NCBI GenBank assembly: GCA_017529085.1
Contig: JAFXOC010000343.1
Location: 1-13,016, forward strand
Direction: 5' to 3'
DNA: 13,016 bases
Origin: Selenomonadaceae bacterium
GTDB lineage: Bacteria; Bacillota; Negativicutes; Selenomonadales; Selenomonadaceae
Shown here: positions 1 through 6,052 of the stretch, piece after piece
Numbering within the stretch: position 1 is the first letter of the stretch
How the letters are laid out: each line of letters opens with the position of its first letter
The notes under the pieces: generated by a model
The model's database searches: none
Told to the model about the DNA's origin: nothing
What the model saw: only the letters and a program-made list of their open reading frames with translations
Program-made: the position numbers and the translations under genes

Positions 1-80
1 AAAAGAAAAAGAGAAAAAAACTTTAATAAAAGGTTTAAGAGAAATTCCAAAGTTTATACTTAAATGGTAAATTAGAGCTT

Positions 81-161
81 GTTAAAGTTTTTTCTTTTCT
101 CTTTCTTTGTTACTTTCTTTCTCTTTTCTTTTTTACAAAAAAGAAAAGAGAAAGAAAGTAA
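81..161. repeat. Polypyrimidine/polypurine palindromic repeat, copy 1
   Basis: A T/C-rich leader starting at 81 runs into a perfect 25-bp inverted repeat: arm 110-134 (T/C) and arm 137-161 (A/G), separated by only the two bases ac. The same arrangement (ttaaag, T-rich run, ctttgttact, pyrimidine arm, ttacaaaaaag, purine arm ending agtaa) recurs at 5307-5375. It lies between any promoter of the M48 protease gene and its start at 198, so it would be in the 5' leader and could form a very long hairpin. There is no T-run after the purine arm, so it is not a standard intrinsic terminator reading rightwards. It is probably a short dispersed palindromic repeat; its role is unknown. Confidence 0.8.
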
Positions 162-197
162 AGAATCTATCTTGAAAACAATCTTTTGGAGGTTATT

Positions 198-1259
198 ATG
201 AAAATTTTATCTTTGGCGAAGAAGGTAGCGGCGACAGTAAGCGCGGCGGCTGTGATTTTTGCTGTTTCGTCTCCCAAGACGGAAGCTGCGAATATTTGGG
301 GTACGCTTATAGGCGGCGCTGTTTATTCTGCGCAGTTAGACAGTGAAATTCGCGCCATAAATAACGATGAAAAGGGACGACAGCAATTTTTTGAAGCCAT
401 GAAACAAAAATATGGGGTGAATAACGATCCTAATCTTAACAATAGGTTGGATACTATAATGTATAACCTAACCGAAGCTATAGGAAAGGTCGATTCGTCT
501 ATTAACGATAAACCTTACAATTATTTTATAAATAAGGATACCAGCTTTAACGCTTTTTGCACATTGGGGCACAATATATCCGTCAATACCGTGCTTTTCA
601 ACCATCTTGAAAGCGACGACGAAATCGCTGTAGTACTCGCTCACGAAATGGGGCATGGTCAAAAGGATCACCCTGCAAAAGGCGCAAGAAAATCAATTCT
701 TCCAATGATTGTAGCGTCTACCGTAAATAATATCGGAGGCGTAATTCTTGCCAATGCTCTCAATAATCAGGGCATCACCAAACCTATGGAACGAGAAGCC
801 GACGCTTTGGCGTTTGAATATATAACTCATTCAAATTACAATCCGGGAGCCTGCGCCGCCGTATGGCAAAGAGTAATAGATCAATCGGGAGACAATCCCG
901 ACACTTTTGTTACGTTTCTTGCCGGCGGCTCGGATCACCCGTCTCACGCGAGCCGTCGCGACACCTACGCTAAGAAACTTCGCGAATACAGCAAAGATAA
1001 TGTTGAGGTAAAGGAAGGCGTTGTAAAGATAAAGGGTAAGGATTTCGCCGTGATTGCGCCCACTAACAGCATGAGTGCAAAGGAGCGCGCTTTTTTTGTA
1101 GCGGGCAATCTTGCCGCTGCCTATAAAAATGGTCATAACAAGAAAGAAGTAACGGCTCAAAATGGCGTTATATATATGGGACCTCAGCCGATTATGACCG
1201 TTTTGGACGGCGACGAGAATATAGATGTTTTGACGGAAAGATTAAACTCTATTAAATAA
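198..1259 (+). CDS. Secreted M48-family zinc metalloprotease
   Basis: Predicted 353-residue exported peptidase. Residues 1-31 form a signal peptide: KK at 8-9, a hydrophobic Ala/Val core at 10-24, and a likely cut after Ala30 or Ala31 (TEAA). There is no lipobox cysteine. The zinc site is visible: HEMGH at 149-153 supplies two histidine ligands and the catalytic glutamate, and EREAD at 198-202 matches the M48 ExxAD motif with Glu198 as third ligand. Such proteins act outside the membrane on misfolded or envelope proteins (family knowledge; the substrate is inferred). Start: ATG at 198 has ggagg at 188-192 five bases away; the upstream in-frame TTG at 186 overlaps that site and is rejected. 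No membrane helix is seen after the signal peptide. A DUF20/AI-2E-type gene follows after 29 nt, probably in the same transcript. Confidence 0.9.
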   Translation: MKILSLAKKVAATVSAAAVIFAVSSPKTEAANIWGTLIGGAVYSAQLDSEIRAINNDEKGRQQFFEAMKQKYGVNNDPNLNNRLDTIMYNLTEAIGKVDSSINDKPYNYFINKDTSFNAFCTLGHNISVNTVLFNHLESDDEIAVVLAHEMGHGQKDHPAKGARKSILPMIVASTVNNIGGVILANALNNQGITKPMEREADALAFEYITHSNYNPGACAAVWQRVIDQSGDNPDTFVTFLAGGSDHPSHASRRDTYAKKLREYSKDNVEVKEGVVKIKGKDFAVIAPTNSMSAKERAFFVAGNLAAAYKNGHNKKEVTAQNGVIYMGPQPIMTVLDGDENIDVLTERLNSIK

Positions 1260-1288
1260 CTTCGTCTCTTCCTTGAAAGGGATTGTTC

Positions 1289-2329
1289 ATGAATTTTAAA
1301 ACGTATCGCGCCTCTTTTTTGATAGTGGTATCAATCGCTTTGGTACTTTCTATGTTTTGGCTGATACCCTCTCTGGCGTTCATTATTTTTCTGTCCTTGC
1401 TTCTTGCCTTATTTTTGCGTCCCGTTGTGGATTTCTTTGCAAAAAAAATGCCCCGCGCTCTTGCTGCGGGGCTTGCCCTTTTGTCGTTCATATCGCTTTT
1501 TATTCTTCTTATAACGTTAATTTCCGGAAGTTTTATTCCCGCTTTTACGGCGTTTATTGCGGATTTTCCAAATATTTCCAGACAATTTTACGAGCGTACA
1601 AATTCTCTCGATTTAAAGTTTTTGACAAGCGATTTGGATTCGATGTGGAACGAAGTCTTTAATACGGGGCTGACAGCGTTAAAATCCTCGTTGGGTTTAT
1701 TGTTGTCACTTTTTAACAAAGTTATAGACGGGGTTGTTGTACTCTTTGTAAGTTTTTATTTTATGAAGGATAAGGAAATTTTAAAAGCTGAAATTACAGA
1801 TATGTTTCCCGAAAAAAGCCGAGAGAGAATATCCAATCTAATAGAAAATATTTTGACAGCATTGAGGGCGTATTTGACGAGTCAGCTTATAATATGCATA
1901 AATACGGGACTTATTGTCTTCATATATTTTATAATAATGGATATTCCATACGCGCCTGTGTTTGCGGTTATTTCTGCCGTAGCTGAATTTGTGCCGGTGT
2001 TGGGACCGACTGTCGCGTCTTGTTTTGGAATATTGATAGCTCTTACCATATCGCCGGTAACAGCTATGCAAACAGCTGTATTTTATTTGGTTTTGACACA
2101 GTTTAATCATAATGTGATTTATCCAAATATTATTGGAAAATCCCTAAATATTCACCCCATAATCATAATATTGGGAATAATATTAGGCGGCGAACTTTTG
2201 GGAGCCGCGGGTATGTTTTTGGCGGTGCCTATAACTACCGTTATAAAAATTATAATTGAGGATGTGCGCAACGACTATTCGGAAAAAGTTTCGGCTATGG
2301 AGAATTCGCGTTGGTTAAGGAGAGAATAA
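1289..2329 (+). CDS. AI-2E family transporter (PerM/TqsA-like membrane protein)
   Basis: A 346-residue polytopic membrane protein. Hydrophobic segments lie at about 10-45, 58-88, 138-158, 195-218, 222-255, 258-273 and 288-322, typical of the family. Family hallmarks are the EFVPVLGP segment at 233-240 and the conserved C-terminal block at 277-321, including YPNIIGKSLNIHP and a Gly-rich GGELLGAAGM stretch ending in VPITTV. Members export or exchange small solutes; autoinducer-2 export was shown only for some, and others act as Na+/H+ antiporters, so the substrate is open. Start: ATG at 1289 follows aaggga at 1277-1282; an in-frame TTG at 1283 is possible but too close to that site. It lies 29 nt behind the protease gene and ends in the hairpin at 2370-2404. 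Confidence 0.9.
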   Translation: MNFKTYRASFLIVVSIALVLSMFWLIPSLAFIIFLSLLLALFLRPVVDFFAKKMPRALAAGLALLSFISLFILLITLISGSFIPAFTAFIADFPNISRQFYERTNSLDLKFLTSDLDSMWNEVFNTGLTALKSSLGLLLSLFNKVIDGVVVLFVSFYFMKDKEILKAEITDMFPEKSRERISNLIENILTALRAYLTSQLIICINTGLIVFIYFIIMDIPYAPVFAVISAVAEFVPVLGPTVASCFGILIALTISPVTAMQTAVFYLVLTQFNHNVIYPNIIGKSLNIHPIIIILGIILGGELLGAAGMFLAVPITTVIKIIIEDVRNDYSEKVSAMENSRWLRRE

Positions 2330-2369
2330 GGATAGTGTATTTTTAAAAGCGCAAAGCTTGTAATCGCTG

Positions 2370-2404
2370 AAAAAAGTCGCGTAAAATTCTTACGCGACTT
2401 TTTT
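2370..2404. terminator. Bidirectional intrinsic terminator between convergent genes
   Basis: A perfect 15-bp stem (2370-2384 with 2390-2404) closes a 5-nt loop. The outer six pairs are A:T, so the right arm ends in a T-run for + strand transcripts and the left arm gives a U-run for - strand transcripts. It can therefore end both the AI-2E gene, which stops at 2329, and the EF-G-like gene, whose stop codon is at 2408-2410. Confidence 0.92.
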
Positions 2405-2407
2405 ATA

Positions 2408-4465
2408 TCATTCTTTGTCTTTTTTTGCGTCCGCTATGATTTTCTCAGCTTGTCTTTCAGGCACAACCTCATAGTGATCCACTTTTAAACTGAAGGAACC
2501 CCTGCCTTGAGTTTGGGAACGCAGATCCGTTGCGTATTTGTAGAGTTCCGCGACGGGAACATACGCTTTCACTTCGCTAAAGTCTTTACCTACGCTTTCC
2601 GTTCCAAGAATTTTTCCCCGTTTTGAGCTGAGCCGCCCCATAACGTCACCCATATAGTATTCGGGAGCGCGAACCGTAATCTCTGCGATGGGCTCCAAAA
2701 GCACGGGATTTGCATCCATAACGCCTTTCTTTAGAGCGATAGCCGTAGCGGTCTTAAACGCAGCTTCGGAAGAATCAACCGTATGATACGAGCCGTCAAA
2801 GAGATTAACTTTAACGTCAACCACCGGATAACCGGCCAAAATTCCTGCCGCAAGGGTTTCTACCGTACCTTTTTCAACTGCCGGAATAAACTGACGAGGC
2901 ACGCTGCCGCCAAATATACTTTCGCTAAACGTATTTCCTTCGCCTTGTCCGTTGGGAGAAATCTCAAGCCATACATGACCGTACTGTCCGTGACCGCCGC
3001 TCTGTTTTTTGTGTTTAGCCTCGGCTTTAACAGATTTGCGAATGGTTTCTCTGTATGGAATTTTAGGTTGACGAAGTTCCATATCAGCGGAATATTTGCG
3101 CTTTATTTTTTCCGCTAAAATTTCCAGATGTACCTCGCCTATACCGTTTATGATTGTTTCCCTTGTTTCCTTTACTTTTTTCACTATTAGTGTGGGATCT
3201 TCCTCGCACTCTTTTTGAATAGAAGCGAAAACTTTATCTTCATCGCCTTTTTTCTTGGCGTAAACAGCCATTGACAGCATCGCTTCGGGGTAGACAATAG
3301 GATCGTAACGGATTGGCGAATTTTTATCGGAAAGAGTGTCACCTGTAGAAGTGTTGGCAAGTTTTGCGGCAACAACTATATCTCCCGCGTTTGCTGAAGC
3401 GAGCGAAAGCTGCGTTTTCCCTACCATTGAAAAGATACCGCTTAACCGTTCCGACTCATTTTTCACGGTATTTAAATAGGTCGCGTCGCCTTTAATCGTT
3501 CCCGAGAAAATACGGATAAACGACAGTCTACCTACAAAAGGATCCACAATCGTTTTGAAAACTTGCGCCGAAAATGGATCGCTAACCGTTCTTTCAACCA
3601 AATCGTCGTCTTTTGGATTTGTCCCTATTACGGCTCTGAAATCAGGAGCCGGCATATACTCAATCATGCCGTCCATCATTTTTTTAATACCCGCATTTTT
3701 TATCGCGGAACCGCAGAATACGGGGAAAATTTTCCCCGCTTGAACGCCTTCTATCAGCGCAGCCGCAACATCGTTTTCGGGAATATCAATTCCTTCTATA
3801 TATTTTTCCAAAAGTTCGTTGTTGAATTCCGCAACGGCTTCTATTAACTTTAACCTGGCTTCCGCCACATCGTTTTCAATGTAATCGGGAAGTTCGTCTT
3901 CTTCGTGACGGACGATTTTCATTTTAAGGGAAATCAAGTCCGCAACGCCTTGGAAAGTTTCTTCCTGACCGATAGGAAGTTGCACCGGCACAACGCCAGC
4001 GCCAAAACGCACGCGAAGTTCTTCCACAACTTTGTCAAAATTTGCGTGTTCTCGATCCATTTTGTTTACAAAAAATGCGCGCGGGAGATTTAACTCTTCG
4101 CAAATTCCCCATGCTTTTTCCGTTTCAACTTCAATTCCGGACGGCGCAGATATAACGATTAGCGCAGAATCCGCCGCCGTAGCTGCGCCTTTTACATCGC
4201 CTATGAAATCCGGATAGCCGGGCGTATCTAAAAAATTCAATTTGTAATCTTTCCATTCGGAGGCTGCCAGAGACATAGTAATCGACATCTTGCGTCGATT
4301 CTCCTCATCCGAATAATCAAGGACACTAGAACCTTCGTCCACTTTGCCATGGCGTTTTGTAGCGCCCGCATTAAAAAGACAGGCTTCTAAAAGAGATGTT
4401 TTACCGGTTTTACCATGCCCCATAACGGCTATATTGCGGATTTTTTCGGTTTCATATATCTTCAT
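2408..4465 (-). CDS. fusA2: Elongation factor G-like GTPase (EF-G paralogue)
   Basis: A 685-residue translational GTPase with the full EF-G domain order. G domain: P-loop GHGKTGKT at 16-23, switch I ending RRKMSIT near 57-63, DTPGYPDF at 80-87, NKMD at 134-137, and CGSAIKN at 251-257. Domain II is at about 295-385, domain III has GEVHLEI at 443-449, domain IV has HGQYGHV at 492-498 and VPRQFIPAVEKG near 522-533, and domain V has YYMGDVMGRL at about 603-612. Canonical EF-G has AHIDAGKT and DTPGHVDF; here Tyr84 replaces the catalytic histidine. This marks the EF-G-like paralogue group rather than the housekeeping fusA, which usually sits in the str operon with rpsL/rpsG. Its exact role (translocation under stress, recycling) is not known from sequence. 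Start: aggagg at 4473-4478, 7 nt upstream. It is transcribed alone, divergent from rplU. Confidence 0.88.
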   Translation of the reverse strand: MKIYETEKIRNIAVMGHGKTGKTSLLEACLFNAGATKRHGKVDEGSSVLDYSDEENRRKMSITMSLAASEWKDYKLNFLDTPGYPDFIGDVKGAATAADSALIVISAPSGIEVETEKAWGICEELNLPRAFFVNKMDREHANFDKVVEELRVRFGAGVVPVQLPIGQEETFQGVADLISLKMKIVRHEEDELPDYIENDVAEARLKLIEAVAEFNNELLEKYIEGIDIPENDVAAALIEGVQAGKIFPVFCGSAIKNAGIKKMMDGMIEYMPAPDFRAVIGTNPKDDDLVERTVSDPFSAQVFKTIVDPFVGRLSFIRIFSGTIKGDATYLNTVKNESERLSGIFSMVGKTQLSLASANAGDIVVAAKLANTSTGDTLSDKNSPIRYDPIVYPEAMLSMAVYAKKKGDEDKVFASIQKECEEDPTLIVKKVKETRETIINGIGEVHLEILAEKIKRKYSADMELRQPKIPYRETIRKSVKAEAKHKKQSGGHGQYGHVWLEISPNGQGEGNTFSESIFGGSVPRQFIPAVEKGTVETLAAGILAGYPVVDVKVNLFDGSYHTVDSSEAAFKTATAIALKKGVMDANPVLLEPIAEITVRAPEYYMGDVMGRLSSKRGKILGTESVGKDFSEVKAYVPVAELYKYATDLRSQTQGRGSFSLKVDHYEVVPERQAEKIIADAKKDKE

Positions 4466-4552
4466 CCTTAGACCTCCTCAAAAAAATTTTTATGCTTTGT
4501 ATATTCTATAAATTTCGGAAAATTCCTTCTTTTTTTCTACAACAAGATTTAT

Positions 4553-4582
4553 TTGACAATCAAGCTTGATTTATGCTATTAT
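4553..4582 (+). promoter_or_regulatory. Strong extended -10 promoter for the rplU operon
   Basis: A perfect -35 TTGACA at 4553-4558, an 18-nt spacer, and -10 TATTAT at 4577-4582 preceded by TGc (extended -10). Transcription would start near 4589, giving a leader of about 80 nt before the rplU start at 4671, as expected for a highly expressed ribosomal operon. Confidence 0.85.
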
Positions 4583-4589
4583 ACATAGC

Positions 4590-4668
4590 GAATTACCGCT
4601 CGATGGGGTTTTGAAACGGTTTTTTATCCGTACCGAAATCGGCGAGTTCATCTCAAAGGGAGGTGTTT
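4590..4668 (+). ncRNA. Probable L21 leader (ribosomal protein 5' regulatory RNA)
   Basis: The leader between promoter and rplU holds several small complementary pairs (cgg/ccg at about 4617-4631, ccga/tcgg at 4633-4642) and the stretch cgctcgatgggg near 4597. It ends in atctcaaagggaggtg at 4650-4665, which contains the ribosome binding site. Position and these fragments fit the L21 leader family known upstream of rplU in Firmicutes, in which excess ribosomal protein is thought to repress its own operon. I cannot run a covariance-model search, so the assignment rests on position and recalled similarity. Confidence 0.5.
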
Positions 4669-4670
4669 TT

Positions 4671-4982
4671 ATGTACGCTATTATTAAAACAGGCGGCAAA
4701 CAGTACAAAGTTTCCGAAGGCGATGTTATCTTCGTGGAAAAACTTGAGGCTGAGTCTGGCGCAACGGTGACTTTTGACGAAGTGTTGACGGTTGTTGACG
4801 GCGATACCGTTAAGGTTGGCAGTCCCAAAGTTGAAGGCGCTTCGGTTACGGCTGAAGTCGTTGAAAACGGCAAGGGCAAAAAAATTCGCGTCTTTAAATA
4901 TAAGGCTAAATCTAACTACCGTCGCCGTATGGGGCATCGTCAACCTTATACGAAAGTTACGATTAAGAGCATTACTGCATGA
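4671..4982 (+). CDS. rplU: 50S ribosomal protein L21
   Basis: A 103-residue protein, the normal length for bL21, starting MYAIIKTGGKQYKV, the typical bL21 N-terminus. The C-terminal half has the basic KKIRVFKYKAKSNYRRRMGHRQP stretch (about 69-91; diagnostic KYKxKxxYRRxxGHRQ) that contacts 23S rRNA, and ends TKVTIKSITA. It is a component of the large subunit. Start: ATG at 4671 follows the very strong aaagggaggtg at 4655-4665; reading upstream in frame is possible but would run through the leader RNA. It is first gene of the rplU-prp-rpmA cassette, the standard Firmicutes order, with prp 9 nt downstream. Confidence 0.98.
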   Translation: MYAIIKTGGKQYKVSEGDVIFVEKLEAESGATVTFDEVLTVVDGDTVKVGSPKVEGASVTAEVVENGKGKKIRVFKYKAKSNYRRRMGHRQPYTKVTIKSITA

Positions 4983-4991
4983 TGGATTAAG

Positions 4992-5300
4992 ATGATAGAT
5001 ATTGTCTTAACAAAAGAAAATAATCGTATAAGCGGTTTTTCGGTAAAAGGGCACAGCAATATGGCGAGTAGGGGAGAAGATATCGTCTGCGCCGGTGTTT
5101 CAGCCCTCACTCAAAGCGCTCTGTTAGGTTTAGGCGAACATTTGAAACGCAATGTAAAATATGAAGTAAGAAGCGGAAATATGTTCGTAGCGCTTGTAGA
5201 CGAGCCGGATGAATTGACCGAAGCAATTTTATCGACAATGCGACTTGGACTTTTGGAAATAGCAAAATTGTATCCAAAGGTCGTGCGGTTAAAAGATTAA
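4992..5300 (+). CDS. prp: Ribosomal-processing cysteine protease Prp (YsxB)
   Basis: A 102-residue protein of the Prp/YsxB family, which removes the N-terminal extension of ribosomal protein L27 in Firmicutes. The catalytic pair is visible: His21 in KGHSN (19-23) and Cys33 in DIVCAGVSAL (30-39), with the usual 12-residue spacing. Its expected substrate is the next gene, and that L27 does carry the matching cleavage motif. It starts 9 nt after rplU with only a weak ggat at 4984-4987, so translation is probably coupled to rplU, which would keep the protease at lower level than the ribosomal proteins. A 98-nt gap containing a palindromic repeat separates it from rpmA. Confidence 0.95.
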   Translation: MIDIVLTKENNRISGFSVKGHSNMASRGEDIVCAGVSALTQSALLGLGEHLKRNVKYEVRSGNMFVALVDEPDELTEAILSTMRLGLLEIAKLYPKVVRLKD

Positions 5301-5306
5301 CGAATT

Positions 5307-5375
5307 ATTAAAGTTTTTTTCTTTGTTACTTTTTTTTTCTCTTTTTTACAAAAAAGAAAGAGAAAAAGAAAGTAA
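5307..5375. repeat. Polypyrimidine/polypurine palindromic repeat, copy 2
   Basis: This matches the 81-161 element: ttaaag, a T-run, ctttgttact at 5321-5330, a T/C arm at 5326-5347, central ac, and an A/G arm at 5350-5375 ending agtaa. The arms are imperfect here (c/t differences and unequal runs), unlike the perfect first copy. It lies inside the ribosomal operon between prp and rpmA and ends about 12 nt before the rpmA ribosome binding site, so the transcript could fold there. No T-run follows the second arm, so read-through into rpmA is expected. Function is unknown. Confidence 0.75.
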
Positions 5376-5398
5376 ATAATAAAAAAAGAGGTGAAAGT

Positions 5399-5677
5399 AT
5401 GTTCACTTTTGATTTACAGTTATTTGCTCATAAAAAGGGCGTTAGCTCCACAAGAAACGGGCGCGACAGTAATTCTAAGCGTCTTGGGGTGAAAGAGCAG
5501 GCGGGCACGTTGGTTACGGCGGGCAGTATTTTGGTTCGTCAGCGTGGCACACATTTTCATCCGGGGCATAATGTGGGTATAGGTAAAGACGATACTCTTT
5601 TTGCAAAGGTAGCCGGCAAGGTGGCTTTTGAGAGAAAAGGCAAATATCGCCGTCAAATAAGCGTTTACGCAGAGTAA
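5399..5677 (+). CDS. rpmA: 50S ribosomal protein L27 with cleavable N-terminal extension
   Basis: A 92-residue bL27. The first nine residues, MFTFDLQLF, are the Firmicutes extension that Prp removes; the cut after Phe9 leaves Ala10-His-Lys-Lys-Gly as the mature N-terminus, which reaches the peptidyl-transferase centre. The body shows family signatures: STRNGRDSNSKRLGVK near 17-32, GSILVRQRGTHFHPGHNVGIGKDDTLFA near 42-69, and a basic C-terminus. Start: ATG at 5399 with agaggtg at 5387-5393, five bases upstream. It is the last gene of the ribosomal cassette, followed directly by a strong terminator at 5683. Confidence 0.98.
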   Translation: MFTFDLQLFAHKKGVSSTRNGRDSNSKRLGVKEQAGTLVTAGSILVRQRGTHFHPGHNVGIGKDDTLFAKVAGKVAFERKGKYRRQISVYAE

Positions 5678-5682
5678 AAAGT

Positions 5683-5715
5683 AAAGGAGCTGTTCAACTC
5701 AACAGCTCCTTTTTT
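5683..5715 (+). terminator. Intrinsic terminator after rpmA
   Basis: A 12-bp perfect stem (5683-5694 with 5701-5712), a 6-nt loop caactc, and a T-run through 5715. The ribosome binding site of the next gene starts only four bases after the T-run, so that gene is expressed either by read-through or from a promoter hidden in rpmA. Confidence 0.93.
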
Positions 5716-5731
5716 ATTGGAGGATACATAA

Positions 5732-5953
5732 ATGAAGAAAACTTACAAAATAGAAGTGGATTGCGCCAATTGCGCTAACGGTATGGAAGAAGCCGCCAAC
5801 AAAACCGAAGGCGTTAAAAGCGCAACGGTTAATTTTATGGCGCTTAAAATGAAGGTGGAATTTGAGGATAATGTGGATGAGAAGGAGGTTATGCAAAAAG
5901 TTCTTGCAAATTGTAAAAAAGTAGAGGACGATTGTGAGATTTATGGGATATAA
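5732..5953 (+). CDS. Small heavy-metal-associated (HMA) domain protein
   Basis: A 73-residue single HMA domain with beta-alpha-beta-beta-alpha-beta pattern. The metal-binding loop is VDCANCANGM with Cys11 and Cys14 (CxxC); two further cysteines, Cys61 and Cys68, lie near the C-terminus. The preceding residues VD replace the GM(T/H) of classical CopZ, and the sequence resembles the N-terminal metal-binding region of Zn/Cd/Pb-type P1B ATPases, so it may be a soluble chaperone or sensor for such an ion. No ATPase gene is in the window. Start: ATG at 5732 with ggagga at 5719-5724. It sits 54 nt behind rpmA, beyond a strong terminator. Confidence 0.85.
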   Translation: MKKTYKIEVDCANCANGMEEAANKTEGVKSATVNFMALKMKVEFEDNVDEKEVMQKVLANCKKVEDDCEIYGI

Positions 5954-5963
5954 TCCAGGGAAC

Positions 5964-6040
5964 CTCTAAAAATTACATAATTTCTCTGATAACTCCTCGC
6001 CCCGAAAGGGCGGGGAGTTATCAAAAATAAGTTTTTAGAG
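5964..6040. repeat. Hairpin element with inverted ends between convergent genes (copy C)
   Basis: The core is a 15-bp stem with one G-U pair (5988-6002 with 6008-6022) and a 5-nt loop. Flanking it is a second inverted pair: ctctaaaaa at 5964-5972 with tttttagag at 6032-6040. On the - strand the left flank reads aaattatgt.. then tttttagaggttc, nearly the same as 10436-10458 on the + strand, so this is a dispersed repeat. It lies between the stop of the HMA gene (5953) and the stop of the phosphatase gene (6053), so the hairpin may also reduce read-through in both directions, though T-runs next to the core stem are poor. Confidence 0.7.
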
Positions 6041-6052
6041 ATACTTTTTATT

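Noticed and set aside
110..161. Palindrome ahead of the M48 gene as an intrinsic terminator
   Set aside because: The arm that would precede termination is followed by mixed sequence with no T-run, and the stem itself is almost only A:T.
5876..5893. Perfect aaggaggttatg inside the HMA gene, resembling an internal start
   Set aside because: The spacer is only 2 nt and the resulting peptide would be about 20 residues without the metal-binding loop; the sequence is explained by codons for Lys-Glu-Val-Met.
5949..5954. TATAAT at the end of the HMA gene as a promoter
   Set aside because: No -35-like hexamer at 16-18 nt and no gene follows on this strand; it overlaps the stop codon.
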